From positions 177,765 through 241,764 of the forward strand of contig NZ_LN811353.1 of the NCBI RefSeq assembly GCF_001006805.1: 64,000 nt of DNA, in the 5' to 3' direction. The notes under the pieces are model-generated. The model saw only the letters and a list, made by a program, of their open reading frames with translations. It had not been told where the DNA came from and did not search any database. Numbering within the stretch: position 1 is the stretch's first letter; each line of letters opens with the position of its first letter. Position numbers and translations under genes: made by a program. Shown here one piece after another: positions 43,369 through 51,297 of this stretch. The stretch comes from Microvirga massiliensis. GTDB taxonomy: Bacteria; Pseudomonadota; Alphaproteobacteria; Rhizobiales; Beijerinckiaceae.

Positions 43369-43695
43369 TCAAGGACTCTCGCGCAGGCTCGTGATGTAGG
43401 CAGTCACGTCCCGAAGCTCGTCGGGCGACAGCATGAGGTTCGGCATGGTCGTATGCGAGGTCTGCAAGGCTACTGTCAAGGCGAGCGCTGTCATCCCGGG
43501 TACGTGCGCCAATTGCTCGAAGCTCGGAGCATTCGGATCGGGCGAGTTCGTCTGCCCGTTCGTCACGGCATGACATGCCGCACAGACCCTGCGCGCCAGA
43601 GCCTGCCCGGAGCGAACGTCGCCGGCTTCCTGCGCGCGCAGCTGACTCGTCAGGATCAGCCCGAGAAGGACGAGCAGGCCTGCGCTTCGGCTCAT
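43369..43695 (-). CDS. Small periplasmic c-type cytochrome
   Basis: A 108-residue monohaem cytochrome c. The signal peptide runs to about QLRA (residue 21); the haem motif is CAACH (C38, C41, H42); the distal methionine lies in TTMPNLMLSPDEL; and the end is VTAYITSLRESP. GGAGGG sits seven bases before the ATG at 43695, which was preferred to two upstream ATGs. It is a likely paralogue of the cytochrome at 34485-34811. Confidence 0.92.
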   Translation of the reverse strand: MSRSAGLLVLLGLILTSQLRAQEAGDVRSGQALARRVCAACHAVTNGQTNSPDPNAPSFEQLAHVPGMTALALTVALQTSHTTMPNLMLSPDELRDVTAYITSLRESP

Positions 43696-43897
43696 GGGAG
43701 ATCCCTCCATCGTGACCCTGGTCTGGAGCGGCCGCTTCAAAACGGGCTCGCCCCTGCCAATGATAGCCTAGCCGATCCAGGACCCGCCGTCCTGCTTTGC
43801 AAGACGTGCCAAAGCATTCGCGAGCCCATGTCCGCAGCTTGGCAGCAACGCAAGGGTGGGTGAGAAGTTGGAGGCATTGGGGCCAAGAGGACAAGGC

Positions 43898-44989
43898 ATG
43901 GATGAGCCCGTCTCATACCGCACCCGGCCACGTCACGTCGCGCGGATCGTCTTTGCCGGAGGGCTCGCCCTTGTCGCATTGTGGATGACGTTCGGCATTC
44001 TGGTCGTGCTGGCATGGGCCATGGTTTTGGCCGTCAGTACATGGCCGTTGTATCGCCGCTTTCGCGATCTGTTCGGGGAGCAATACGGCACGCTCGCATC
44101 GTTCCTATTCACTCTTCTCGCCGGGGCGGTTCTCTTCAGCGTGATGTATCTCGCCCTCGTCGAGGTGAGCCGGGATGGGTCTGTCGTCCTGCAATGGATC
44201 CAGCAGGCTCAGCAGAGTGGCGTTCCGGTTCCGGGCTGGGTCGTTCGCTTGCCGGTCCTTGGCTCGTACGCCGACGCATGGTGGCGGCTTCACCTGAGCA
44301 ACCCGCGCGGAGTTGCCGATCTCTTCAGGGGTCTCGACCAGGAGAGCATTGCCGCTTGGACGAGTTCGGTCGGAGGGCAGGTTCTCCACCGGTTCTTTCT
44401 CATGATTCTGACGCTGATCGCGCTCTTTTTCCTTCTGCGCGACGGCGAATGGGTTGGAGAGCGGTTACTGGTCCTGGCAAACGGCTGGCTCGGAGATCCC
44501 GGTGAACGTCTTGCCGAGAAGATCGTCGAAGCCGTACGAGGAACTTTCAACGGAACGATCGTGGTTGCTTTCGGAGAAGGTCTCCTGATCGGCGCTGCCT
44601 ATGTGATCACCGGAGTCCCGCATGCGGTTCTCTTCGGGTTTCTGACCATCCTGTTCGCTCTGGTGCCCTTCGGCGCCTGGATTGCGTTCAGCGCTGCCTC
44701 GCTCACCTTGCTGGCCACAACGGGCAGCGTCGTGGTCCCCGCCTGCCTCTTTGCGTTCGGTTCCTCCGTGATGCTGATCGGAGATAACCTCGTACAACCC
44801 GCCATCATCGGCGGGGCCGCCCGTCTGCCATTCTTCTGGGCGCTGCTCGGGATCATCGGTGGGCTGGAGAGCCTGGGGCTCGTCGGCCTCTTCATCGGCC
44901 CGGTGATCATGGCGGCGCTCCTCACGGTGTGGCGTGAATGGGGAGATGTTTCGCCCAAGAGACGGGAGAGTACAGGCGAGGGGCGATGA
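43898..44989 (+). CDS. AI-2E family transporter (PerM/TqsA-like)
   Basis: A 363-residue membrane protein with about eight helices of the AI-2E/PerM family. Signatures are LFFLLRDGEWVGERLL in the middle, GTFNGTIVVAFGEGLLIGAAYVITGVPHAVLFG, and the C-terminal GLESLGLVGLFIGPVIMA. Members export quorum signals, ions or other small molecules. The substrate is unknown. The ATG at 43898 was chosen over 43856 because it lies behind GAGGACA and nearer the first helix. Confidence 0.88.
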   Translation: MDEPVSYRTRPRHVARIVFAGGLALVALWMTFGILVVLAWAMVLAVSTWPLYRRFRDLFGEQYGTLASFLFTLLAGAVLFSVMYLALVEVSRDGSVVLQWIQQAQQSGVPVPGWVVRLPVLGSYADAWWRLHLSNPRGVADLFRGLDQESIAAWTSSVGGQVLHRFFLMILTLIALFFLLRDGEWVGERLLVLANGWLGDPGERLAEKIVEAVRGTFNGTIVVAFGEGLLIGAAYVITGVPHAVLFGFLTILFALVPFGAWIAFSAASLTLLATTGSVVVPACLFAFGSSVMLIGDNLVQPAIIGGAARLPFFWALLGIIGGLESLGLVGLFIGPVIMAALLTVWREWGDVSPKRRESTGEGR

Positions 44990-45032
44990 TCATGCGCATG
45001 GGCGAACCTTCATGATGCAGAAGGGGGCAACC

Positions 45033-46184
45033 GTGAACCGTTTGTTCGCGGCGCTGATTCTCGCTGTCACCATGCTGCTGTCGACGGACTGCGAGGCAAA
45101 CCAAGACCGCTTGCCCGACCCGCCGCCACATTCGACGAACCAGAAATTGCCGGCACTCCCGGATCTCGACCGCACTGCGATTACGGTATCGGGCCTGTCA
45201 TCGGGTGGATTCTTCGCGCATCAGTTCCATGTCGCCTTCTCCAGGCTCGTCAAAGGGGCAGGAATCATCGCGGGTGGACCGTATGGCTGTGTCGAGGATA
45301 TCCCGAATCCATGGTCGCCCTTCTGGCGGGTTCCTCTGGACCGGGTCTCCGCGGCCGTCGTGGCTTGCACGCACTATTACGGCGACCGCTACTATGGCCT
45401 GCGTCCTGCCCTTCCCAAGGTTGAGGATTCGGCCGGGCTCATCAGAGAAAGCGCAAACCAGGGATTGATCGACAATCCATCCCATCTTGCGGACAGCCGG
45501 GTCTGGCTGTTCCACGGCCGGAGCGATCATATCGTTCCGCTGCAGGTCATGGAGACGCTCGCGCAACTCTACGGTGTGTTCGGCGTGGATGCCCCGAAAC
45601 TCGTATTCGACAAGAACAGGGGCGAAACGTCAGCTAATCACGGCATGCCAGTCGGCACGTTCATGGGCAAAAGCAAATTTCCCGTGCGGACATGCGGTCA
45701 GCACGAGCCGCCCTACATCATCCAGTGCGGCTACGAGGCTGCCGAGATGCTCCTGCGCCATCTCTATCCCGAGGATTTCGAGCAGGCCTCGGATGACCCT
45801 CATCGAGACGGGACCTTGCTCGCTTTCGACCAATCCGAGTTCTTCGGCCCGGCCGCCGAAAGCGCCGGCCTCCACGGCGTCGGTTATCTGTATCTTCCGA
45901 CCCGTTGCACCGCAGAACCATGCCGGCTGCACATTGCTTTCCACGGTTGCAAGCAAGATGTCGACAGCGTGTACGACGATTTCATCCGTGATGCAGGCTA
46001 CAATCGCTGGGCCGCGACCAACCATATCGTCGTCCTCTATCCACAAACGACGGCATCGGCCGTGAACCCGAACCGTTGCTGGGATTTCTGGGGTTATACC
46101 GGGCCGAACTACGACAATCGCAACGGGCCGCAGATGCGGGCCATCAGGGCGATGGTCGATCGCCTGATCGGTGAGGCGCCATAA
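45033..46184 (+). CDS. Exported PHA/PHB depolymerase family esterase
   Basis: A 383-residue exported alpha/beta hydrolase of the short-chain-length PHA depolymerase type. A signal peptide (RLFAALILAVTMLLSTDCEA) is followed by the lipase box GLSSGG with nucleophile S56, VWLFHGRSDHIVPL supplying the aspartate, and HIAFHGCKQDVDSV near the histidine. CWDFWGYTG lies near the C terminus. It could degrade external polyhydroxybutyrate or related esters. The GTG at 45033 has AAGGGGG upstream; ATGs at 45012 and 45015 are alternatives. Confidence 0.85.
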   Translation: MNRLFAALILAVTMLLSTDCEANQDRLPDPPPHSTNQKLPALPDLDRTAITVSGLSSGGFFAHQFHVAFSRLVKGAGIIAGGPYGCVEDIPNPWSPFWRVPLDRVSAAVVACTHYYGDRYYGLRPALPKVEDSAGLIRESANQGLIDNPSHLADSRVWLFHGRSDHIVPLQVMETLAQLYGVFGVDAPKLVFDKNRGETSANHGMPVGTFMGKSKFPVRTCGQHEPPYIIQCGYEAAEMLLRHLYPEDFEQASDDPHRDGTLLAFDQSEFFGPAAESAGLHGVGYLYLPTRCTAEPCRLHIAFHGCKQDVDSVYDDFIRDAGYNRWAATNHIVVLYPQTTASAVNPNRCWDFWGYTGPNYDNRNGPQMRAIRAMVDRLIGEAP

Positions 46185-46366
46185 CCATGCCGCCGGTGCG
46201 GGCATCAATGCGCTCTCGCGGAGCACGTCTGTGAGGCTGACGGCGCATGCGTCCGGGTCAAAGGAGTGCCGTCATGCATCGACTCTCCGAATGGCCCCAC
46301 CCGGATCCCGAGTGGGGCTCGTCCCGTACGGAGCAAGCCGACCCGCCGTCCTTCAGAGCACGGAAG

Positions 46367-46777
46367 TCACTCGATGACCTGCACGATCTTGCGGCTGCGC
46401 GGGTCGACCAGCACGGTATGATCGTTCACGACCGTATAACGGTAGTCGGTGCGGACCCCCGTATCGGCCGGCACGGTATACAGCTCGACATTCGGCGGCA
46501 ATGGCTCGCCGACCGTCACCTTCTCGGTGACACGCACCGATGGTCTGTGCTCCCGGACAACGTATTGCTTCACCTTGGTGGATTCATCGGCCGAAAGCGC
46601 TCCTCCGAGGGCAGCGCCCGCCACGCCGCCGACGACGGCGCCTACGGGACCACCTACGACTGCACCGGCCGCCGCTCCTCCGACCGCACCGGGAACTGCA
46701 CCGCTGCCCTGGGCGTGGGCCGCAATCGGGAGGCTGGAGATGGCGAGAACCGCAGCAATAGTGACACTTTTGTTCAT
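46367..46777 (-). CDS. DUF1236-domain secreted protein
   Basis: A 136-residue exported protein: signal peptide (NKSVTIAAVLAISSLPIAAHAQ), a glycine-zipper segment (GAVVGGPVGAVVGGVAGAALGG) and a DUF1236 domain with YVVREHRPSVRVTEKVTVGEPLP and ending in SRKIVQVIE. DUF1236 proteins are common in Rhizobiales envelopes and have no known role. The glycine zipper may insert into or associate with membranes. GGAG lies upstream of the ATG at 46777. Confidence 0.88.
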   Translation of the reverse strand: MNKSVTIAAVLAISSLPIAAHAQGSGAVPGAVGGAAAGAVVGGPVGAVVGGVAGAALGGALSADESTKVKQYVVREHRPSVRVTEKVTVGEPLPPNVELYTVPADTGVRTDYRYTVVNDHTVLVDPRSRKIVQVIE

Positions 46778-47132
46778 GGGGAACTCCATACGCTGTTAAC
46801 GCAAGTTAACGCGTGTGAGTTGAGACGGGTTCAAGCGTAGCCGCAAATGGCGCGATTCGACGCGATAGGGGGAGGGCGGACGCAAGATGCCGTTACTGCC
46901 GGTCGTCGACGCGAGATGGCGATCGGCGGCTGCTCGAGGAACCCGCATCGATCTTGCACGTGGCGGAAGTCAGTCCGGCTCGCAGCCCGGTGTGCCCCAA
47001 CTCGGCTTCGGGAGACCAACTCGGCAAATTCGGGGCTCGCCCGTTTCGGCCTGCACGCCTTCCAAATGCATCGGACCTGAATCTGGATCGAGAGTGGAGG
47101 CATTTCAACAATCGGGTCATGCCGACGGAGCG
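46778..47132. other. Intergenic stretch
   Basis: 355 bp. It presumably carries the promoter of the DUF1236 gene near 46790-46830. No gene or repeat is supported. Confidence 0.45.
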
Positions 47133-47540
47133 CTACTTGGCTACTCGTGCCTCACCCCGCTTGTTCACATGCCAGATCACGACATGGTAATGGGGCATCT
47201 CCACACCGGGATGACCTCCATTGAAATACATGGACACGTGATCGTTCCGGCCCGCGAACCCTGCCAAGTCGAACTTCTTGCGATTTGCAATGTCCTCAAC
47301 TGGGATCATGTAGATGGTGCTGACCCGCCGTCCATGCCGGTCATACGCGAGGAATGGGCCTGTAGGCAGAGTTTCGGGTCGGACATAAAGCACACCCAGC
47401 CCGGGCAGGAACCCTGGGAGCGTCACGAGATCGCTGACCTTCTTGAAGCCGCGAGGTGGGTGCCTCGGAGGTGTTTGAGCTTCAGCGGCCGAAGTGATCA
47501 AGGTCGCCAGCACACCGGCAGCAATCAACTGCTTCTTCAT
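47133..47540 (-). CDS. Secreted protein with HxH motif
   Basis: A 135-residue exported protein: signal peptide KKQLIAAGVLATLITSAAEAQ, then a beta-rich body with LPGFLPGLGVLYVRPETLP, GPFLAYDRHG and the end motif MPHYHVVIWHVNKRG. The two histidines of HYH, with the later H, could bind a metal. It resembles the TTHB210-like (DUF5602) group in layout, but I am not certain. Function unknown. Confidence 0.65.
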   Translation of the reverse strand: MKKQLIAAGVLATLITSAAEAQTPPRHPPRGFKKVSDLVTLPGFLPGLGVLYVRPETLPTGPFLAYDRHGRRVSTIYMIPVEDIANRKKFDLAGFAGRNDHVSMYFNGGHPGVEMPHYHVVIWHVNKRGEARVAK

Positions 47541-47651
47541 GGCTGTACTCGTTCAATGGGGCTTGCCCGCGATAGGTTGCGACTCCATCAGTTTGCTCCC
47601 ACCCAGGCTGATTTGGTTGACTGAACGCGGCCCACTCACCAAGGCGTAAGC

Positions 47652-48683
47652 TCACTCTTCTTCTATAGCTTCCCACTCTTTATATGCGACGGGATCATAG
47701 ATGTATTCGAGCGTTGGCACGAGGCGAAGCTCTCGTCCTCCAAATTTCCGTTTGAACATGCTGATATCCGTCCATCCATCACATGGTCCGCCTTGTGGAG
47801 TAACGCCAAACAAATCATAGAGCTGGAGGCCGAGAGTTCTTGCCTTTCGCATGATCTCGAAATGCAGCAGGTAGGGCGCCATCACGTTGCGGTGAATGGC
47901 ACGTGAACCACCATGATAATATGTCGCCGTGCGGCCGAAGTATACTACAAGAGCCGTTGCGACTCGTGTGCCTTGGTACTCTGCGAAGAATATCGAACCT
48001 CTTTCTGAGGCCGAAAGCACCGGGATCAATGTATGAAAATAACCGGGAGAAAGTCCGTGCAGCCCTTTACGGTCGCATGTCTCCCTATAAATTTTTAGAA
48101 AGTCTTCGATGCCTTGCGGAGAAACATCCTCAACGACCGACACGCCGAGTCGCCGAGCGACACCAATGTTGTACCTGCCTTTCGGCTTCATCTGGGCCAG
48201 TATGGCGATTTCGGGTGGGATCAAATCAATGCAATGAGTATCTCGGGGTGAACCATAATAATGGCTGGATTCGCGAAACCCCCTCACGAAGCTGGGCACA
48301 TGTTCCCACCGTGGTTCGATAGACAAATGGCTAACCGCTTTCTGCTCACTCTGCCGTTTCCTCTCAACAAAATCCATGACTGCGCGAAACACCTGCTCCT
48401 GCTCAGCGCTCGAGTCATCTTCCAGGAACACCGGGCCATCAGGTACGTAGTAGTAGCATTTTTCAGGGGTGAATGATCGCTCTAGAACCATAGCACCCCC
48501 GACGATAGCTTCCCCATCCCTCAGCACCGTCCCAAAGTGCTTCCATCCACGGGCAGCCTTGAAGGCCGTATACCACGATGATTGCCTGAAGCCCGTATTG
48601 GTCTTTGTTTCGAGGAAATCGTCCCAGGCCTCCCACTTATCAAGTTCTACAGTGTGTTGTTCGGCGCTTGCTTCATATCCCAT
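47652..48683 (-). CDS. FemAB/GNAT-type peptidyltransferase family protein
   Basis: A 343-residue protein with tandem GNAT-like folds as in FemX/FemAB, which add amino acids from aminoacyl-tRNA to peptidoglycan stems or modify polysaccharides. The motif MKPKGRYNIGVARRLGV matches the family's KxRxNIxxA signature, and YDLFGVTPQGGPCDGWTDISMFKRKFGG (as split motifs YDLFG, then FKRKFGG) is the typical end. The ATG at 48683 has GGGAGG upstream. It is more AT-rich than its neighbours, which may hint at transfer. Confidence 0.85.
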   Translation of the reverse strand: MGYEASAEQHTVELDKWEAWDDFLETKTNTGFRQSSWYTAFKAARGWKHFGTVLRDGEAIVGGAMVLERSFTPEKCYYYVPDGPVFLEDDSSAEQEQVFRAVMDFVERKRQSEQKAVSHLSIEPRWEHVPSFVRGFRESSHYYGSPRDTHCIDLIPPEIAILAQMKPKGRYNIGVARRLGVSVVEDVSPQGIEDFLKIYRETCDRKGLHGLSPGYFHTLIPVLSASERGSIFFAEYQGTRVATALVVYFGRTATYYHGGSRAIHRNVMAPYLLHFEIMRKARTLGLQLYDLFGVTPQGGPCDGWTDISMFKRKFGGRELRLVPTLEYIYDPVAYKEWEAIEEE

Positions 48684-48743
48684 CGCAACCTCCCATTCAT
48701 CGTAGGGAACCAAGGCTCATTTCACTCCTGCGAGAAGACCACT

Positions 48744-49886
48744 TCAGCGCCCTCTTTGTTGTTCACGCCATAGCAGAAACTCTCTGAACAGGCGTTCATT
48801 TTCGGCGTCCCTTCCAGTCGAGTCAGGTCGTGGCACCGAACCTGTAGCAGTACTGCCTCTTTGTCGGGCCTGCGAACTCTGAAGCCAACGTTCAGCCGGC
48901 TTGAACCGCCTCCAGCCCGGCAGGGAAGCGGCGAGATTGATCTCCTGCCATTTGGGAAGTCGTGAAGCAGCCTGGAATTCAGAGAAGCGGGAGAAGAATG
49001 CATCCACAAAATCGCTCAGCAGCCGGTGACGACTGCTCTTCTCCGGCCAGTCATAGGCCACGAGGACGGTCCCGATCGCAACTGTGTCTATCCTCTGTCC
49101 TGCCGGGATGAGGTTTGGATAGTCTTCATAGCGCAGGGAGGCGGGCAGAAGGAGCCCTGTGTCAGCAGGAAACGGGATTGGGACGAGATGAAATCCGCCG
49201 TCGCGTGTGAGGCGCTCGACAAAGGCCGCTGGCTTTGGAGCCAGAAGGACAGTCGCGGCAACCCTGCCTTGTCGCATTTCCTTCAGGGCCTCATCCTGTC
49301 TCACGTGAACCTCCGACATCTCGAGGCCGAGAGTCCTGAAAAGCTCGCGTGTGATGTCCTCAACACTGCTGCCGTAATCTCCGAAATTGACGGGCTTGCC
49401 GGTAAGATCGGAGAGTTGCCGGATGTCCTCCCGCGCGATGACATGCAACTCTTCGTTGAAGAGCTTGGTGATGTAGACGAGCTTGCTCTCGAGATCTCCA
49501 AGCTCTTTGCTCTCCTGAAGACGGGTGAGCATGTGCTCCTGTGTGATCCCCATGTCGACGCCAGGAAGCGTGAGAACATCGCGGATGTCGTGAACCCCTC
49601 CGCGACCGACAACCGGGAGGACACGCAGCGCCAACTCTCCGCGAGGGCCGGTCTCCTGCCCGGATACCAGGACTCTCGCGATTTCATCGACGAACGAGAG
49701 GGCACTCCCTTCAGGACCTCCTGCGACAATCCCGACTGTGTTCGGGTCTCGAGCAGACGCGGTCTGCTTTATCGATCGCGACGGCGGAGTTTGCGCGAGT
49801 GCGGCCGATGGGACTAGCCCAGGCAGAAGGAGGAGCGCGACGGCCACTCCGAATACCCGAAGCTGGCATACAGAGCTAGGAACCAT
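48744..49886 (-). CDS. TAXI-family TRAP transporter substrate-binding protein
   Basis: A 380-residue exported protein: signal peptide (VFGVAVALLLLPGLVPSAALAQ) and an NMT1/TAXI binding domain, with TVGIVAGGPEGSALSFVDEIARVL, LPGVDMGITQEHML and LFNEELHVIAREDI. AGGAGG precedes the ATG at 49886. TAXI systems normally pair it with a fused DctQM permease, which is absent from the window, so this is an orphan binding protein. The C-terminal 100 residues are extra and Arg/Ser-rich, ending in a helix. Confidence 0.82.
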   Translation of the reverse strand: MVPSSVCQLRVFGVAVALLLLPGLVPSAALAQTPPSRSIKQTASARDPNTVGIVAGGPEGSALSFVDEIARVLVSGQETGPRGELALRVLPVVGRGGVHDIRDVLTLPGVDMGITQEHMLTRLQESKELGDLESKLVYITKLFNEELHVIAREDIRQLSDLTGKPVNFGDYGSSVEDITRELFRTLGLEMSEVHVRQDEALKEMRQGRVAATVLLAPKPAAFVERLTRDGGFHLVPIPFPADTGLLLPASLRYEDYPNLIPAGQRIDTVAIGTVLVAYDWPEKSSRHRLLSDFVDAFFSRFSEFQAASRLPKWQEINLAASLPGWRRFKPAERWLQSSQARQRGSTATGSVPRPDSTGRDAENERLFREFLLWREQQRGR

Positions 49887-50174
49887 GTTGGCCTCCTGTG
49901 CGGAGTGCACCCAAACACTCCCGATTCTCTGGAGCATTTTAGGGTAGGAGGATCAGAGGCGTGCCCACTGACTGGCCAGTAAATTATAGGAATCGGGCAA
50001 ATCTTCGCATTCTCGTCTCTTGTATTAATGACCAGACCCGACCAGCGGCTTGAAGCCGAGTCTGGTATGCCCATGAAAATTCCTCAAGGTGTACTCCGGA
50101 TTCCTCTGCCCCACATTCCGAGAGTGAGGATTCGCTCACCACGTCGATGACAAAGCGCTGTTCCAATGGCTACC

Positions 50175-50504
50175 CTAACCGAGATCAAGCCCACAGTGCC
50201 TTCGCAAGAGCAGTTCAAAGGTGCGGCATGAGCGGGTCTGCAGGGGGCCAATCTCCGTGGTGATGAATGACACCTGCCGGCTCATGAGGTCGGTGATAAG
50301 TGCCGCCGCGCAAGACAGATTGGGCGTCTTGATGGGAGAGTGCACTCCGCCGCTTTGCCATGACGAGGGCCGCTGCCAGTGCGGATCGACGCTCAAGAGT
50401 ACTATCACCTCGCCGGTCTCGGTCTCCATCTCTGTGTGATTGCCGATGACCTCATATCCTGGAGTCTCGCAGAACCTGGAATCATCCGCTGGCTGTGTCT
50501 GCAC
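50175..50504 (-). CDS. Hypothetical protein beside the peptide cassette
   Basis: A 109-residue unrecognised protein. The body reads METETGEVIVLLSVDPHW, then SCAALITDLMSRQVSFIT-like hydrophobic segments and CRTFELLLRRHCGLDLG. Third codon positions are GC-rich as in real genes. A GTG at 50504 has AAAGGA seven bases upstream. It is transcribed away from the double-glycine precursor gene, sharing its upstream region, and could be a regulator or immunity-like protein, but nothing proves this. Confidence 0.5.
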   Translation of the reverse strand: MQTQPADDSRFCETPGYEVIGNHTEMETETGEVIVLLSVDPHWQRPSSWQSGGVHSPIKTPNLSCAAALITDLMSRQVSFITTEIGPLQTRSCRTFELLLRRHCGLDLG

Positions 50505-50535
50505 CAAGCTGTCCTTTGGGTGGGTCTCCTACCTC

Positions 50536-50566
50536 CTATGTAGTATCTCTTCTTGCTGCTACATAG
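50536..50566. promoter_or_regulatory. Inverted repeat between divergent genes
   Basis: CTATGTAG (50536-50543) and CTACATAG (50559-50566) are perfect inverted 8-bp arms with a 15-nt spacer, in an AT-richer patch between the divergent hypothetical gene and the precursor gene. A regulator site is plausible. Confidence 0.45.
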
Positions 50567-50752
50567 TAAACGCTTTTGTGAACACATAATGTTGCTTTCC
50601 CGACAGACGTATGGCCAGAGCAGTCATAAGTCATAAATCGACGCTGCGTGGGATCAAAGCCGAGTTTATCCTGCGAAAAAGCTCGGCAATTCTCCGCGAC
50701 GCCGCGAGTGATGCGTTTTCTGAGGACATCCCCAAGTCTTGAGGAAATTGTT

Positions 50753-50950
50753 ATGCGCGACTTAACAAGCGAAGAACTCGTTCACGTCTATGGTGCCTGG
50801 GCCGAATGTTGTGAGCCGTGTGAGAAAGAGAAGGACGAGTGCGAGAAGGATAAGGACAAGGATAAGGACAAGGATAAGGATAAGTGCAAGGAAACTCGTC
50901 CCGGATGCGGGTATGGTGATAACAACCACTACCACACTGGCGCGGCATAA
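50753..50950 (+). CDS. Double-glycine-type peptide precursor with Cys and Lys-Asp repeats
   Basis: A 65-residue precursor. Residues 1-15 (MRDLTSEELVHVYGA) fit the double-glycine leader rule at every key site: L-12, E-8, L-7, V-4, G-2, A-1. Cleavage after A15 would release a 50-residue core: WAECCEPCEKEKDEC, then a Lys-Asp run (residues 32-44), then CKETRPGCGYGDNNHYHTG. Six cysteines (19, 20, 23, 30, 45, 52) bracket the charged run, and two histidines lie near the end. GAGGAAA is five bases before the ATG. HlyD-type and C39-ABC exporter genes follow. The core does not match bacteriocins I know; metal binding or disulfide folding are possible. Confidence 0.8.
   Translation: MRDLTSEELVHVYGAWAECCEPCEKEKDECEKDKDKDKDKDKDKCKETRPGCGYGDNNHYHTGAA
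50846..50881 (+). repeat. Six tandem AAGGAY hexamers coding Lys-Asp
   Basis: Six in-frame copies of AAGGAC or AAGGAT, partly alternating as a 12-bp unit. Replication slippage here could change the number of Lys-Asp pairs in the peptide between strains. Confidence 0.9.
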
Positions 50951-51297
50951 AAGCAAGGCAACAACGGTTGTAGTAACGACGGTGATGACGGCTCTCCGGA
51001 CATAGCAAATCTAGACTGCACCAGCTGAGTCGGGCAGCCGAAGCAGAAGCAACCGGCACAGAGTGGCGGCTCCGCCCGGAACTGATCAGATCAGTCGTGG
51101 AGGTGCCACTCTGATGTATTGGGTCCTCTCGAAGCGAGGTGGGCAACAGCAGGCACTTGTCAGTGCAGCCCCCGTGCATTCCAAAGCCGGCCTTGGGGAA
51201 GGTGCAGGAAGAAATCCGTGCAGTTTTCGAGGGATATTGACGGACAATACGAAGGGCACCGCGGGCCAAATCCCCGCAAAAGGCGTGCGACAGCTCT
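50951..51297. other. Gap between precursor and adaptor genes
   Basis: 347 bp. The first 25 codons after the precursor stop (50951-51025) stay open in the same frame and are Gly/Asn/Asp-rich with two cysteines. Beyond that no gene is supported. No terminator separates the precursor from the adaptor, so readthrough transcription is possible. Confidence 0.5.

Noticed and set aside
50751..51269. Minus-strand frame with a long Leu/Ile/Val run that looks like a membrane protein
   Set aside because: The hydrophobic run is simply the reverse reading of the Lys-Asp repeats of the precursor gene. There is no ribosome-binding site or homologue pattern.
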